Source of the DNA: Streptomyces sp. NBC_01231
Lineage (GTDB): Bacteria; Actinomycetota; Actinomycetes; Streptomycetales; Streptomycetaceae
NCBI GenBank assembly: GCA_035999765.1
Contig: CP108521.1
Span: 7,378,001 to 7,442,000, forward strand
Length of the DNA stretch: 64,000 bases
Reading direction: 5' to 3'
Positions 1-8,106 of the stretch are shown one piece after another. Every line of letters begins with the position of its first letter. The first letter of the stretch is position 1. Made by a program: the position numbers and the translations under genes. Below the pieces are notes generated by a model. It saw only the letters and a program-made list of their open reading frames with translations. It was not told the origin of the DNA and did not search any database.

Positions 1-704
1 TCATCGACTCCGTCGCCGCGCTCGTCCCGCGTGCGGAGATCGAGGGAGAGATGGGCGACAGCCACGTCGGCCTGCAGGCCCGCCTGATGAGCCAGGCCCT
101 GCGGAAGATCACCAGCGCGCTCAACCAGTCCAAGACCACCGCGATCTTCATCAACCAGCTCCGCGAGAAGATCGGCGTGATGTTCGGCTCCCCGGAGACC
201 ACGACCGGCGGCCGGGCACTGAAGTTCTACGCCTCGGTGCGGCTCGACATCCGTCGCATCGAGACTCTGAAGGACGGCACCGACGCGGTCGGCAACCGCA
301 CCCGTGTCAAGGTCGTCAAGAACAAGGTCGCACCGCCCTTCAAGCAGGCCGAGTTCGACATCCTGTACGGCCACGGCATCAGCCGTGAGGGCGGCCTGAT
401 CGACATGGGCGTGGAGAACGGCTTCGTCCGCAAGGCCGGCGCCTGGTACACGTACGAGGGCGACCAGCTGGGCCAGGGCAAGGAGAACGCGCGCAACTTC
501 CTCAAGGACAACCCCGACCTGGCCAACGAGATCGAGAAGAAGATCAAGGAGAAGCTGGGCGTCGGAGTGCGGCCGGAGGAGCCCACTGCCGAGCCGGGCG
601 CGGACGCCGCGGTCTCCGCCCCCGCTGACGACGCCGCGAAGGCGGTGCCCGCCCCGGCGGCGGCCAAGGTGGCCAAGACCAAGGCCGCGGCGGCCAAGAG
701 CTGA
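1..704 (+). CDS. recA: RecA recombinase, 3' part (5' end outside window)
   Basis: Truncated at the left edge; the codon phase begins at base 3 and reads directly into RecA core sequence ([20 protein letters not shown]). RecA forms the ATP-dependent filament on single-stranded DNA for homologous recombination and triggers LexA self-cleavage in the SOS response. Visible are the L2-region stretch ([20 protein letters not shown]) and the C-terminal domain ending in an Ala/Lys-rich tail ([12 protein letters not shown]), typical of streptomycete RecA. The stop lies 3 nt before the recX start, so the two are probably co-transcribed. Its Walker A and promoter (with any SOS box) are outside the window. 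Identity is essentially certain. Confidence 0.98.
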   Translation, partial: IDSVAALVPRAEIEGEMGDSHVGLQARLMSQALRKITSALNQSKTTAIFINQLREKIGVMFGSPETTTGGRALKFYASVRLDIRRIETLKDGTDAVGNRTRVKVVKNKVAPPFKQAEFDILYGHGISREGGLIDMGVENGFVRKAGAWYTYEGDQLGQGKENARNFLKDNPDLANEIEKKIKEKLGVGVRPEEPTAEPGADAAVSAPADDAAKAVPAPAAAKVAKTKAAAAKS

Positions 705-707
705 TCC

Positions 708-1625
708 ATGACACGGCGAACCGACTGGGCCGAGTACTCCTACCCCAACGCCCCGCAAGAGCGCGGTGGCAGAGGCGTCAGGGGCTCCACCGGTCCGAGC
801 GGCGATGACTCCGCCCACGGGATGGACGGGGACCACCGCGCGGCGTCGTACGGCACCCACGGGTCGTACGGCGGAGAGGCGGGCGGTGAGCCGCGCGGTG
901 GCCGGTGGCCGGACATGCTGGAGGACGGGCCGGACAGCTTGGAGCACGGGCCGGACGGCGACTCGGCGTTGGGCGCCGATTCCCCCGGCCGTGGCGCGCG
1001 CCGCAGGGGCGGGGCTCGCGGCGCGGACGGCTCACGCGGGCGCCGTCGGCGCGGCCGCGCGGAGTCGTTCGGTGAGGACGGGGGTTCCTCCTTCTCGTCG
1101 AGGGCCGAGAAGGAGGAACCCTCAGCGGACCCGGTCGAGCGGGCACGGGCGATCTGCCTGCGCCTGCTCACCGGGACCCCGCGCACCAGGAAGCAGCTCG
1201 CGGACGCCCTGCGCAAGCGGGAGATCCCGGACGATGCCGCCGAGGAGGTGCTGTCACGGTTCGAGGAGGTCGGCCTGATCAACGACAGCGCGTTCGCGGA
1301 GGCCTGGGTGGAGTCCCGGCACCACGGCCGAGGACTCGCCAGGCGGGCGCTCGCCCGGGAACTGCGGACCAAGGGAGTCGACTCGACCCTGATCGACTCG
1401 GCCATGGCGCAGCTCGACTCCGAGCAGGAGGAGGAGACCGCCCGCGAACTCGTGGCTCGCAAGCTGCGCTCCACCCGTGGCCTCGACCGGGACAAGCGTC
1501 TGCGCCGCCTCGCGGGCATGCTGGCCCGCAAGGGCTACCCCGAGGGCATGGCCCTACGAGTGGTCCGGCAGGCACTGGAGGAGGAGGGCGAGGAGACGGA
1601 GTTCCTCGGGGACGAAGGGTTCTGA
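708..1625 (+). CDS. recX: RecX regulatory protein with long N-terminal extension
   Basis: RecX binds and modulates RecA filaments. The conserved RecX fold (three-helix repeats) starts near residue 140 (DPVERARAICLRLLTGTPRT) and runs to the C-terminus, with the typical FEEVGLINDSAFAEAWVESR segment. The first 140 or so residues are a low-complexity Gly/Arg/Asp/Ser-rich extension with no recognisable domain, making the protein 305 aa against roughly 150-190 for most RecX proteins. The ATG is 3 nt after the recA stop, supporting translational coupling. The N-terminal MTRRTDWAEY is, from memory, shared with other Streptomyces RecX, which favours this start. A start inside the extension cannot be excluded. 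Confidence 0.93.
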   Translation: MTRRTDWAEYSYPNAPQERGGRGVRGSTGPSGDDSAHGMDGDHRAASYGTHGSYGGEAGGEPRGGRWPDMLEDGPDSLEHGPDGDSALGADSPGRGARRRGGARGADGSRGRRRRGRAESFGEDGGSSFSSRAEKEEPSADPVERARAICLRLLTGTPRTRKQLADALRKREIPDDAAEEVLSRFEEVGLINDSAFAEAWVESRHHGRGLARRALARELRTKGVDSTLIDSAMAQLDSEQEEETARELVARKLRSTRGLDRDKRLRRLAGMLARKGYPEGMALRVVRQALEEEGEETEFLGDEGF

Positions 1626-1662
1626 AGGGTGTCAGCGGGAGGCACGGAAGGCGCCTGTGGCA

Positions 1663-1696
1663 GTGCCGGGCGTGGGCGCTGGCCTCGCCCGGGCAC
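1663..1696 (+). terminator. Candidate terminator hairpin after recX
   Basis: GTGCCGGGCG at 1663-1672 can pair with CGCCCGGGCAC at 1686-1696, with one bulged G and a 13-nt loop. It lies 40-70 nt downstream of the recX stop, between convergent genes, with no U tract. This is a plausible but imperfect GC hairpin. The rest of 1626-1845 shows only a short imperfect direct repeat (gggcagcgaaac twice) and no gene. Confidence 0.4.
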
Positions 1697-1845
1697 ATGG
1701 GCGATCACGCGCTGCTGACAGATGACAAGGGCCCGGCCCCGTCGTGGCAGGTGGGCGCAAACCGCGCGGGCAGCGAAACCCGGGCAGCGAAACGACGGCC
1801 ACCGAGCCCGGCCACCCCGCCTCTCCGGCACCCGGACAACGCCCC

Positions 1846-2346
1846 TTACGACGTGACCGGAAGCCCCGCCGCCTTCCACGCCTGGAACCCGCCGACCAGA
1901 TCGGTGGCCCGGCGCAGACCCAACTGGTGCAGGGACGCGGCAGCCAGGCTGGAGGCGTAGCCCTCGTTGCAGATGACCACGACGCGCAGGTCGTGGCTCG
2001 TGGCCTCCTGGGCGCGGTGGCTGCCTCGCGGGTCGAGGCGCCACTCCAGTTCGTTGCGTTCGACGACGAGGGCCCCGGGGATCAGCCCGTCCCGCTCACG
2101 CAGAGCCGCGTACCGGATGTCCACCAGCAGCGCGTCCCCGGCCAGGAGGGCGTCGTGCGCCTCCTGCGCCTCGATCCGCTCGTAGCCCTCACGCACCCGC
2201 TCCAGCAACTCGTCGATGCCGACGGGCTGTTCGTCCGAGCCAGGTATTCGCCGGGCCTGAAACGCGTCGGCACCGAGCGGCCGTTCACCCGTGCCGCCCG
2301 TCCCCGGTTCTTCCGCCCCGCTCACCGCGGCTTCAGCCCCGCTCAC
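1846..2346 (-). CDS. Rhodanese-like domain protein
   Basis: A 166-residue cytosolic protein with one rhodanese homology domain (about residues 45-166). The region LLVDIRYAALRERDGLIPGA is the CH2A motif, and the active-site loop CNEGYASS keeps the persulfide-forming Cys, although the loop is not the classical CRxGxR. It ends with the usual GGFQAWKAAGLPV. Its ATG overlaps the stop of the upstream cysteine dioxygenase gene by 4 nt, so the two are co-transcribed and translationally coupled. The likely role is transfer of sulfane sulfur arising from cysteine catabolism. The family is clear but the substrate is inferred from context. Confidence 0.9.
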   Translation of the reverse strand: MSGAEAAVSGAEEPGTGGTGERPLGADAFQARRIPGSDEQPVGIDELLERVREGYERIEAQEAHDALLAGDALLVDIRYAALRERDGLIPGALVVERNELEWRLDPRGSHRAQEATSHDLRVVVICNEGYASSLAAASLHQLGLRRATDLVGGFQAWKAAGLPVTS

Positions 2347-2873
2347 TGCCAGTCCTCCGGACGCTCCACCTGCTCCAGCCGCAGGACCGGACCGCTGCGG
2401 CTGTAGCGACGGATCTGCGGCAGGGGCGGGTAGTAGGCGTGGACGGAGATCGCGTGCCGTTCGGCAGACTCGTTGAGCACCTCGTGGACGTGATGGTGGC
2501 CGAAAGCGCGGCCCTTGCCGGTCGGCAGCCGGCGTTCGCGGTCCACGTCCTCGGCGAGTTCCAGGGTCTTCCAGCCGTCGGTGGGCAGCCGGGCGGCGAG
2601 GGAGTTCTCCTTGAGTTCACCGGCGGCGGTCACGAAGGCGCCGACCGAGTCGGCGTGGTCGTGCCAGCCCGTGCCGCTGCCGGGCGGCCAGCCGATCAGC
2701 CAGGCCTCGCTGCCGCCGGGCCCCTCCAGCCGCACCCAGGTGCGGCCCTCCGGGTCGAGGGGCAGGGAGTCGATCAACTCGGCGTCGGCGGCCGTACGTC
2801 GTACGAAGTCGAAGAGGTCCGCCTGCGTCGGGGCGGAGAGAGCGGCAACAGTGGGGGATGCAGACACGGGCAC
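2343..2873 (-). CDS. Cysteine dioxygenase
   Basis: This non-haem Fe(II) cupin oxidises cysteine thiol to cysteine sulfinic acid. The 176-residue length fits bacterial type I cysteine dioxygenases. The metal-binding cupin motif is visible as GTGWHDHADSVGAF (about residues 68-81), with the partner histidines in GHHHVHEVLN (about residues 124-133). It is the first gene of a two-gene operon with the rhodanese protein (4-nt overlap). About 75 nt upstream is a short cysteine-rich frame with its own promoter, suggesting cysteine-responsive attenuation. A broader thiol dioxygenase specificity is possible. Confidence 0.92.
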   Translation of the reverse strand: MPVSASPTVAALSAPTQADLFDFVRRTAADAELIDSLPLDPEGRTWVRLEGPGGSEAWLIGWPPGSGTGWHDHADSVGAFVTAAGELKENSLAARLPTDGWKTLELAEDVDRERRLPTGKGRAFGHHHVHEVLNESAERHAISVHAYYPPLPQIRRYSRSGPVLRLEQVERPEDWQ

Positions 2874-2946
2874 CGTCCTGAGGAGCGTTCGCGTGGGAGC
2901 GCGCTACAGCATGGAGCGGCGCGCGCGGGAAGAGAGGGATGCGAAT

Positions 2947-3033
2947 TCAGCAGGACGGGCGACACACGCAGCCCGCATAGCGGATGAGGTCCATATGGAC
3001 CCTCCGCCACAGGCGCACACAGGTGTCGGTCAC
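2947..3033 (-). CDS. Putative cysteine-rich leader peptide of the cysteine dioxygenase operon
   Basis: A 28-codon frame beginning GTG at 3033 and ending TGA at 2947. Its C-terminus, RVHMDLIRYAGCVCRPSC, has four Cys-containing positions in the full peptide (one near the N-terminus, three at the end). The RxHxDLxR...C pattern resembles the 'putative leader peptide' family seen upstream of sulfur genes in actinobacteria. The GTG lies 7 nt after a promoter -10 (see next entry), so the transcript probably begins at or next to the start codon (leaderless). GTG 3018 and ATG 2994 are alternative starts. It ends 73 nt before the cysteine dioxygenase start. In mycobacteria, comparable polycysteine leaderless ORFs act as cysteine-responsive attenuators; the role here is inferred. 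Confidence 0.6.
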   Translation of the reverse strand: MTDTCVRLWRRVHMDLIRYAGCVCRPSC

Positions 3034-3069
3034 GATCCGGAGTACACCACGCACATGCGGACGGGTCAA
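3034..3069 (-). promoter_or_regulatory. Promoter for leader peptide / cysteine dioxygenase operon
   Basis: On the minus strand, TTGACC (3069-3064) is followed by a 17-nt spacer and TGTACT (3046-3041). The GTG of the leader peptide lies 7 nt downstream, where transcription would start. The -35 and spacing fit the vegetative sigma factor well; the -10 is weaker at its second position. Confidence 0.6.
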
Positions 3070-3168
3070 CTCACTGTCACTATGTGGACGCACAGTGATG
3101 ACGGACACGTACACGCTCGAACGAGGTGCCCCCACGAAGCAGGGGCGAAGCGTTCCCTCGCGGACTCG

Positions 3169-3212
3169 ACGCGGATCCCTGGCTCACCTCACGCGGATCC
3201 CTCGCGCACCTC
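3169..3212. repeat. 22-bp tandem duplication next to a stop codon
   Basis: Two adjacent copies of acgcggatccctnnctcacctc-type sequence occupy 3169-3190 and 3191-3212, differing at about three positions. The second copy touches the stop codon of the flavin monooxygenase gene (3211-3213, minus strand), so the duplication lies immediately 3' of that gene. Confidence 0.8.
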
Positions 3213-4854
3213 AGCGCGACCCCGCCCTGACCCCCGCCCCGGCTCCTGCCTGCGCCTTGGCGGGACCGCCGATCGCCGCCTCGGCCGCCGCGTACAGGTC
3301 GGCCGGCCGGACCCCGGTGAGAGCGGCGACCAGGTGACCGTCCGGTCGTACGAGAAGGACGGTGTGGGGGGCCGCGCCCGGGTACTCCTCGGTGACCAGC
3401 AGCTCCGCGGGATGCGGCAGCGCGGCGACCGCGGCCGCCAGCCGGGGCATGATCCCGGCGCTCACCCAGTGCTTGCGTTCCCACACGCCGGTGCCCGGTG
3501 CGACCAGGACGACGAGCAGCGCGCCACGGCCGAGGCGGTCCCGCAGCCGTACGAAGGAACCGTCCTCCGCGGTGACCTGTACATCGGTGACGGGCGCACC
3601 GGGTTCCGTGGCGACGGGGGCCTCTCCTTCGAGGTGCCGGGGAGCGAGCGGTGAGTCGGCGTACGCCCCCGGCGCACCCAACGCTCCGCGCCCCAAGTGA
3701 CCGTCCGTGAGGAGTGCGTCGTGGCCGCGGGCCGAACCGGGGACGTAGGCGCGCAGCCCCCCGCCGCCACGCAGCAGCGGCAGCGCCTGATCGGCGGCGC
3801 GCAGCCGGGCGGCGACGACCGCGCGCCGTTCCGCCTGGTAGCTGTCGAGCAGCGCCTCGTGCGGCCCGTGGTGCCAGGCCAGCGCCAGCTTCCAGGCGAG
3901 GTTGTCGGCGTCCCGGAGCCCCTCGTCGAGCCCGTGCGTGCCGAGCGCGCCGAGCAGGTGCGCCGCGTCCCCGGCGAGGAAGACGCGGCCCGCTCGCCAC
4001 CGCCGGGCAAGCCGGTGGTGGACCGTGTGGACGCCGGTGTCGAGGAGCTCGTAGGGCGGTGTCGGACCGTCGGTCCAGCCGGCCAGGGTCTCCCGGACGC
4101 GTGCCACCAGCAGCTCGGGCGTGACGAGGTCCTTGCCCGGCGGTAGCAGCCAGTCGAGGCGCCACACCCCATCGGGCAGGGGGCGACCGGTGACCTCGCC
4201 GACGGAGGGGCCGGAGGTGCGCCACGGGGGCATCCGGTGGAGCAACGCCTCGTCGGGACGGGGGAGTTCCGCGCGCAGGGCGGCGACTGCGTGCCGTTCC
4301 ACCGCCGTACGGCCCGGGAAGCGGATGTCCTGAACCTTGCGGACGGTCGAACGGGGACCGTCGCAGCCGATCAGGTAGCTGCCGCGCCACCAGGTGCCCT
4401 TGGGGCCGCGGGTGTGCGCGGTGACGCCCGAGGGCTCCTGTTCCACGCCGTCGAGACGGCTGTCCACGGCGATCTTGACGAGTCGTTCGCCGAGGAGGGC
4501 GGCGCGCAGGGCGCCGGTCAGCACGTGCTGGGCAAGGTGCAGGGGTGCGGGGCCGGCGTCGAGGGAGGGGTCGTCGTCGGTGACCGTCGCGCCGAAAGTG
4601 ACCTCGCGCATCACCTGCTTGCGCCGCAACGACCGCCATCCGGCCCAATGGACTCCGGCCTCGGCGAGTGGCCTGCCGGTCAGCCGCTCCATGAGGGCGG
4701 TGGTGTCCTCGCGCAGCACGACGGTGCGGGCGAGGCGCGGTTCGTCCTTGCCCGGCCCCTCGTCGAGCACGACGGACGGCACGTCCTGACGCGCCAGCGC
4801 AAGGGCGAGCGTGAGCCCGACGGGCCCCGCTCCGACGATGATCACCGGGTCCAC
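3211..4854 (-). CDS. FAD-dependent aromatic-hydroxylase-type monooxygenase
   Basis: A 547-residue class A flavoprotein monooxygenase of the PheA/TfdB/polyketide-hydroxylase type. The N-terminal Rossmann motif VIIVGAGPVGLTLALALARQ binds FAD. YLIGCDGPRSTVR (about residue 165) is the DG motif that contacts NADPH and FAD. GRVFLAGDAAHLLGALGTHG (about residue 295) is the second FAD-binding GD motif. A C-terminal thioredoxin-like region follows. I chose GTG 4854 because AGGGGG lies 9 nt upstream and the FAD fold starts right after it; the frame is open to 5007. The phenolic substrate cannot be told from sequence. No pathway genes are adjacent. Confidence 0.88.
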   Translation of the reverse strand: MDPVIIVGAGPVGLTLALALARQDVPSVVLDEGPGKDEPRLARTVVLREDTTALMERLTGRPLAEAGVHWAGWRSLRRKQVMREVTFGATVTDDDPSLDAGPAPLHLAQHVLTGALRAALLGERLVKIAVDSRLDGVEQEPSGVTAHTRGPKGTWWRGSYLIGCDGPRSTVRKVQDIRFPGRTAVERHAVAALRAELPRPDEALLHRMPPWRTSGPSVGEVTGRPLPDGVWRLDWLLPPGKDLVTPELLVARVRETLAGWTDGPTPPYELLDTGVHTVHHRLARRWRAGRVFLAGDAAHLLGALGTHGLDEGLRDADNLAWKLALAWHHGPHEALLDSYQAERRAVVAARLRAADQALPLLRGGGGLRAYVPGSARGHDALLTDGHLGRGALGAPGAYADSPLAPRHLEGEAPVATEPGAPVTDVQVTAEDGSFVRLRDRLGRGALLVVLVAPGTGVWERKHWVSAGIMPRLAAAVAALPHPAELLVTEEYPGAAPHTVLLVRPDGHLVAALTGVRPADLYAAAEAAIGGPAKAQAGAGAGVRAGSR

Positions 4855-5517
4855 GGCGCGGCGCCCCCTGCTCGCAGCGGTGTCCCTGGGGACGTGAGTG
4901 AACAGGAGGTTGGAGCAGGGTGCACGATCACAGAACGTATGCAACCCATTGCCGAAGCTTGCGTCAAGTGACGAAGGCGGTTGCCCGGGCAAGCCGCCCC
5001 ACGCCAACTTCCATGCGAAAGGGATCGTTCATTGCCCATCCGGTGTGGCCCGCCAACCATACCGAGCTGAGACGTGAGGCGTTTTCCAGCGGTGTGCGCG
5101 AGAGGGGAAGAGTGCTGATCAGGCCTGCTTGGGGTGTGATTCCACCGTCACTCCGAGCGCTTTGCGGTTCTCGGTAGCAGGGCGCTTCCGGTTTTTTCCA
5201 GTTCCCGGAGAAGGGCTGCTGGGCTCGCTGCGCTGTTGCTGCCCTGGTGGGTTCTTCCGCTGCCGGAAAATTGAAACAGCTGCTTGGTGCCGGCGGATTT
5301 CTGCGCCAGTTCCGCCGTCAGCAATACGTGGCGGAGGAAAGGACCCTCTGCCATTTGGGAAGGTGCTCGCGGGTGGGAGGGGCCGGGACGTGCGTCCGTG
5401 CGGGCGCGGCCCAGAAGGCGTGCCGCATCAGACGAAACAGAACGTCGGAGGCAGTGGCGATCTCGCCAGTGCCTCCGACAGTTCAGGTCATGCGACATGA
5501 CGGGTCATCAAATGACC
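4855..5517. other. Long intergenic region, no gene recognised
   Basis: 663 nt between the monooxygenase start and the gluD stop. It is less GC-rich than its surroundings and T-rich around 5180-5320. Short frames exist on both strands (for example minus 5119-5498) but their codons lack the third-position G/C bias of real genes here. It probably holds the monooxygenase promoter on its left side. Small inverted repeats occur at 5488-5501 and 5503-5517, next to the gluD stop. Confidence 0.6.
5503..5517 (-). terminator. Small hairpin directly after gluD stop
   Basis: GGTCAT-CAA-ATGACC (5503-5517) abuts the gluD stop codon (5518-5520). A second small inverted repeat, TCATG-CGA-CATGA, follows, and AGGTCAT/ATGACCT copies allow an alternative longer pairing. 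These are weak stems; a terminator is possible but not convincing. Confidence 0.3.
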
Positions 5518-6423
5518 TCAGGTGGTACCTCCCGCGCCGGTTCCGAAGCTTTTCTGCACCGCAGCCGGGTTCACCTCCACGGTGTCCTCGCCGAGGACCA
5601 CGCCGGTGCCCTTCTTGCTGCGCCGCAGACGGCGTTCCAGCCAGCTCGCGAAGCTGGTGAGGAGGAAATTGAGCACGATGTAGATCACGGCCACGACGAT
5701 GAAGCTGGGGATGACGTTGGCGTAGACGGCCGCCAGCGTCTGGCGTGCGTTGAGCAGCTCGGTGAAGCCCAGCATCACGCCGCCCAGCGCGGTGTCCTTC
5801 ACGATGACGACGAGCTGGCTGACGATGGCCGGCAGCATCGCGGTGACTGCCTGCGGCAGCAGGACGCTGGTCATCGTCTGGCCCTTGCGCAGACCGACCG
5901 CCATGGCGGCCTCCGTCTGCCCCTTGGGAAGGGACAGGATGCCGGCTCGGACGATCTCGGCCAGGACCGAAGCGTTGTAGAGCACCAGGCCGGTGACGAC
6001 CGCGTAGAGGGGCCGGTCCTCGCTGCTGATGCCGGAGGAGCGGACGTAGAGTTCGTTGGCGAACAGCATCAGCAGCAGGACGGGGATCGACCGGAAGAAC
6101 TCGACCACCGTGCCGGCCGTGGCCCGCACCCACCGGTGGTCCGAGAGGCGCGCGATGCCGAAGAACGCGCCCAGCGGGAGGGCGATCACCATGGCAAGCG
6201 CCGCGGCCTTCAATGTGTCGGCGAGGCCCGGCAGCAGATACGTCGTCCAGGCCTGTGACTGGGTGAACGGCTTCCACAGGGCCCACGTCAGCTGGTTCTT
6301 TTCGTCCATCGTCAGCCAGACCCACCACAGGAGCAGGGCCAGCAGGACGAAGAAGATTACCGAGAAGAGCACGTTGCGCCGTTTGGCGCGGGGGCCCGGA
6401 GTGTCGTAGAGAACGGAGCTCAT
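5518..6423 (-). CDS. gluD: Glutamate ABC transporter permease GluD
   Basis: A 301-residue integral membrane permease of the HisM/GltK polar amino-acid family. A first helix (about residues 18-40) is followed by a periplasm-facing segment and the canonical BPD core. The cytoplasmic coupling loop is visible as EAAMAVGLRKGQTMTSVLLP (about residues 168-187), equivalent to the EAA motif that docks on the ATPase. A charged cytoplasmic tail follows. The start overlaps the gluC stop by 4 nt. As last gene of gluA-B-C-D it pairs with GluC to form the membrane channel. Glutamate specificity is taken from the characterised streptomycete and corynebacterial gluABCD systems and from the neighbouring gluRK. 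Confidence 0.93.
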   Translation of the reverse strand: MSSVLYDTPGPRAKRRNVLFSVIFFVLLALLLWWVWLTMDEKNQLTWALWKPFTQSQAWTTYLLPGLADTLKAAALAMVIALPLGAFFGIARLSDHRWVRATAGTVVEFFRSIPVLLLMLFANELYVRSSGISSEDRPLYAVVTGLVLYNASVLAEIVRAGILSLPKGQTEAAMAVGLRKGQTMTSVLLPQAVTAMLPAIVSQLVVIVKDTALGGVMLGFTELLNARQTLAAVYANVIPSFIVVAVIYIVLNFLLTSFASWLERRLRRSKKGTGVVLGEDTVEVNPAAVQKSFGTGAGGTT

Positions 6424-7088
6424 CGCTTCACCGCCAGTCGCTTGCTGAGCCAGCCGAGGAAGAGGCCGGTGGGAAGGGTCAGCACCACGAACCCGAAGGC
6501 GAACACCGCGCCAATGGCCAGCGTCTGTGCCTCGTTCTCGATCATCTCCTTCATCAGGAGGGCAGCCTCCGCCACACCGATCGCTGCCGCCACAGTGGTG
6601 TTCTTGGTCAGCGCGATCAGCACGTTGGCCAGCGGTCCGATGACCGAGCGGAAGGCCTGCGGCAGGACGATCAGGCTCAGGACCTGGCTGAAGCTCAGAC
6701 CGATCGCGCGCGCCGCCTCGGCCTGCCCGACGGGCACGGTGTTGATACCGGAGCGGATCGCCTCGCAGACGAACGAGGCAGTGTAGGCGACCAGACCGAG
6801 CACGGCCAGGCGGAAGCTCAGGGCGTCGACGTCGTCGGACGCGCCCATCGTCATGCCGAAGATGTCGGCGAGACCGAGCGAGGTGAAGACGATGATGACC
6901 GTGAGGGGGATGTTCCGGACGATATTCACGTAGGCGGTGCCGAACCCGCGCATGAGCGGGACCGGACTGACCCGCATCGCGGCGAGCAGGGTGCCCCAGA
7001 CCAGGGAGCCGAGGGCGGAGAGGGCGGTGAGTTTCACCGTCATCCAGAACGCCCCGAGGACGTCGTAACCTTCAAGAAAGTCGAACAC
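6420..7088 (-). CDS. gluC: Glutamate ABC transporter permease GluC
   Basis: A 222-residue polar amino-acid permease with about five transmembrane helices. The EAA-type loop reads AEAARAIGLSFSQVLSLIVL (about residues 123-142), the contact site for GluA. It overlaps gluD by 4 nt and follows gluB after 99 nt containing a strong GC hairpin, an arrangement that usually lets the binding protein be made in excess over the permeases. Confidence 0.93.
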   Translation of the reverse strand: MFDFLEGYDVLGAFWMTVKLTALSALGSLVWGTLLAAMRVSPVPLMRGFGTAYVNIVRNIPLTVIIVFTSLGLADIFGMTMGASDDVDALSFRLAVLGLVAYTASFVCEAIRSGINTVPVGQAEAARAIGLSFSQVLSLIVLPQAFRSVIGPLANVLIALTKNTTVAAAIGVAEAALLMKEMIENEAQTLAIGAVFAFGFVVLTLPTGLFLGWLSKRLAVKR

Positions 7089-7125
7089 GATCTCCCGCGC
7101 TTCCGGGTGTGTGGCGTACGTGGAG

Positions 7126-7144
7126 GGCGGCGCGGCGCGCCGCC
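7126..7144 (-). promoter_or_regulatory. Intercistronic hairpin between gluB and gluC
   Basis: GGCGGCGCG and its exact complement CGCGCCGCC (7126-7134, 7136-7144) are separated by one base. A second G/C-rich fold is possible at about 7157-7180. It lies after the gluB stop (7188) and before gluC (7088). Such elements typically stabilise the upstream message or attenuate readthrough. The fold is visible; the function is inferred. Confidence 0.45.
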
Positions 7145-7187
7145 GCCGTGATCGCGGTGGGCGGCGGCGCGCCGGGTGGGCCCTGCG

Positions 7188-8027
7188 TTACTTGACGATG
7201 TTGCCGATCTTGGGCGCGGGCTCGTTCTTGTAGTCGGCCGGACCGAAGTTGTCCTGGACCGCCTTGTCCCAGGCCTTGTCGCTGACCATCTTCTCCAGCG
7301 CGGTGTTGATCTTGTCCACCGTCGCGGAGTCGCCCTTCTTCACACCGATGCCGTAGTTCTCGTTGCTCAGCTTGAGGCCGGCGAGCTTGAACTGACCCTT
7401 GTACTGCTCCTGCGCGGCGAAGCCCGCGAGGATCGAGTCGTCGGTGGTCACCGCGTCCACGGCGCCGCTCTGCAGGCCCGCGATGCACTCCGAGTAGCCG
7501 CCGCGCTGCTGCAGCTGGGCCTTCGGGGCGATGTCGTTCTTGATGTTCTGCGCCGAGGTGGAGCCGGTCACGGAGCACAGCTTCTTGCCGTTGAGGTCCG
7601 TGGCCTTGGTGATGTCCGAGTCCTTCTTGACCAGCAGGTCCTGGTGGGCCAGCAGATAGGGGCCGGCGAAGTCGACCTTCTGCTTGCGCTCGTCGTTGAT
7701 CGAGTACGTGGCCGCGATGAACTTCACGTCGCCGCGGGCGAGGGCGTTCTCGCGGTCGGCGCTCTTGGTCTCGACCCACTCGATCTGGTCGGGCTTGTAG
7801 CCGAGCTCCTTGGCCACGTAGGTCGCCACGTCCACGTCGAAGCCGGAGAAGGAACCGTCGGGCTCCTTCAGACCGAGGCCCGGCTGGTCGTACTTGATGC
7901 CGATCTTGATCTTGCCGCCGCCGGAGCCCGAGCTGGAGTCCTTGCTGTCGTCGCCGCCGCAGGCAGTGGCGGTCAGTGCGAGCGCGAGGACGGTGGCCGA
8001 GGCGGCGGTGACCTTGCGGAGCTTCAT
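7188..8027 (-). CDS. gluB: Glutamate-binding lipoprotein GluB
   Basis: A 279-residue extracytoplasmic solute-binding protein (SBP family 3). The signal peptide ends in a lipobox LTATAC|GGDD at about residue 23, so it is a membrane-anchored lipoprotein. The ligand fold begins GKIKIGIKYDQPGLG and includes GFDVDVATYVAKELG and the hinge VTTDDSILAGFA. ATG 8027 is chosen because AAAGG lies 9 nt upstream and the signal peptide follows; ATG 8036 is too close to that site. It captures glutamate and delivers it to GluC/GluD. gluA lies 79 nt upstream. Confidence 0.95.
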   Translation of the reverse strand: MKLRKVTAASATVLALALTATACGGDDSKDSSSGSGGGKIKIGIKYDQPGLGLKEPDGSFSGFDVDVATYVAKELGYKPDQIEWVETKSADRENALARGDVKFIAATYSINDERKQKVDFAGPYLLAHQDLLVKKDSDITKATDLNGKKLCSVTGSTSAQNIKNDIAPKAQLQQRGGYSECIAGLQSGAVDAVTTDDSILAGFAAQEQYKGQFKLAGLKLSNENYGIGVKKGDSATVDKINTALEKMVSDKAWDKAVQDNFGPADYKNEPAPKIGNIVK

Positions 8028-8106
8028 GGTGAACATCCTTTGCGTGGTGAAGAGATGCGAGCCGTCAAGGCGGGTGACGCAAGTCGTCATGCCCCTGGGA
8101 GGGCCG

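Noticed and set aside
5119..5498. Minus-strand frames between the monooxygenase gene and gluD, one ending ENRKALGVTVESHPKQA
   Set aside because: Codons have low third-position G/C, starts lack ribosome-binding sites, and the apparent continuity needs a frameshift.
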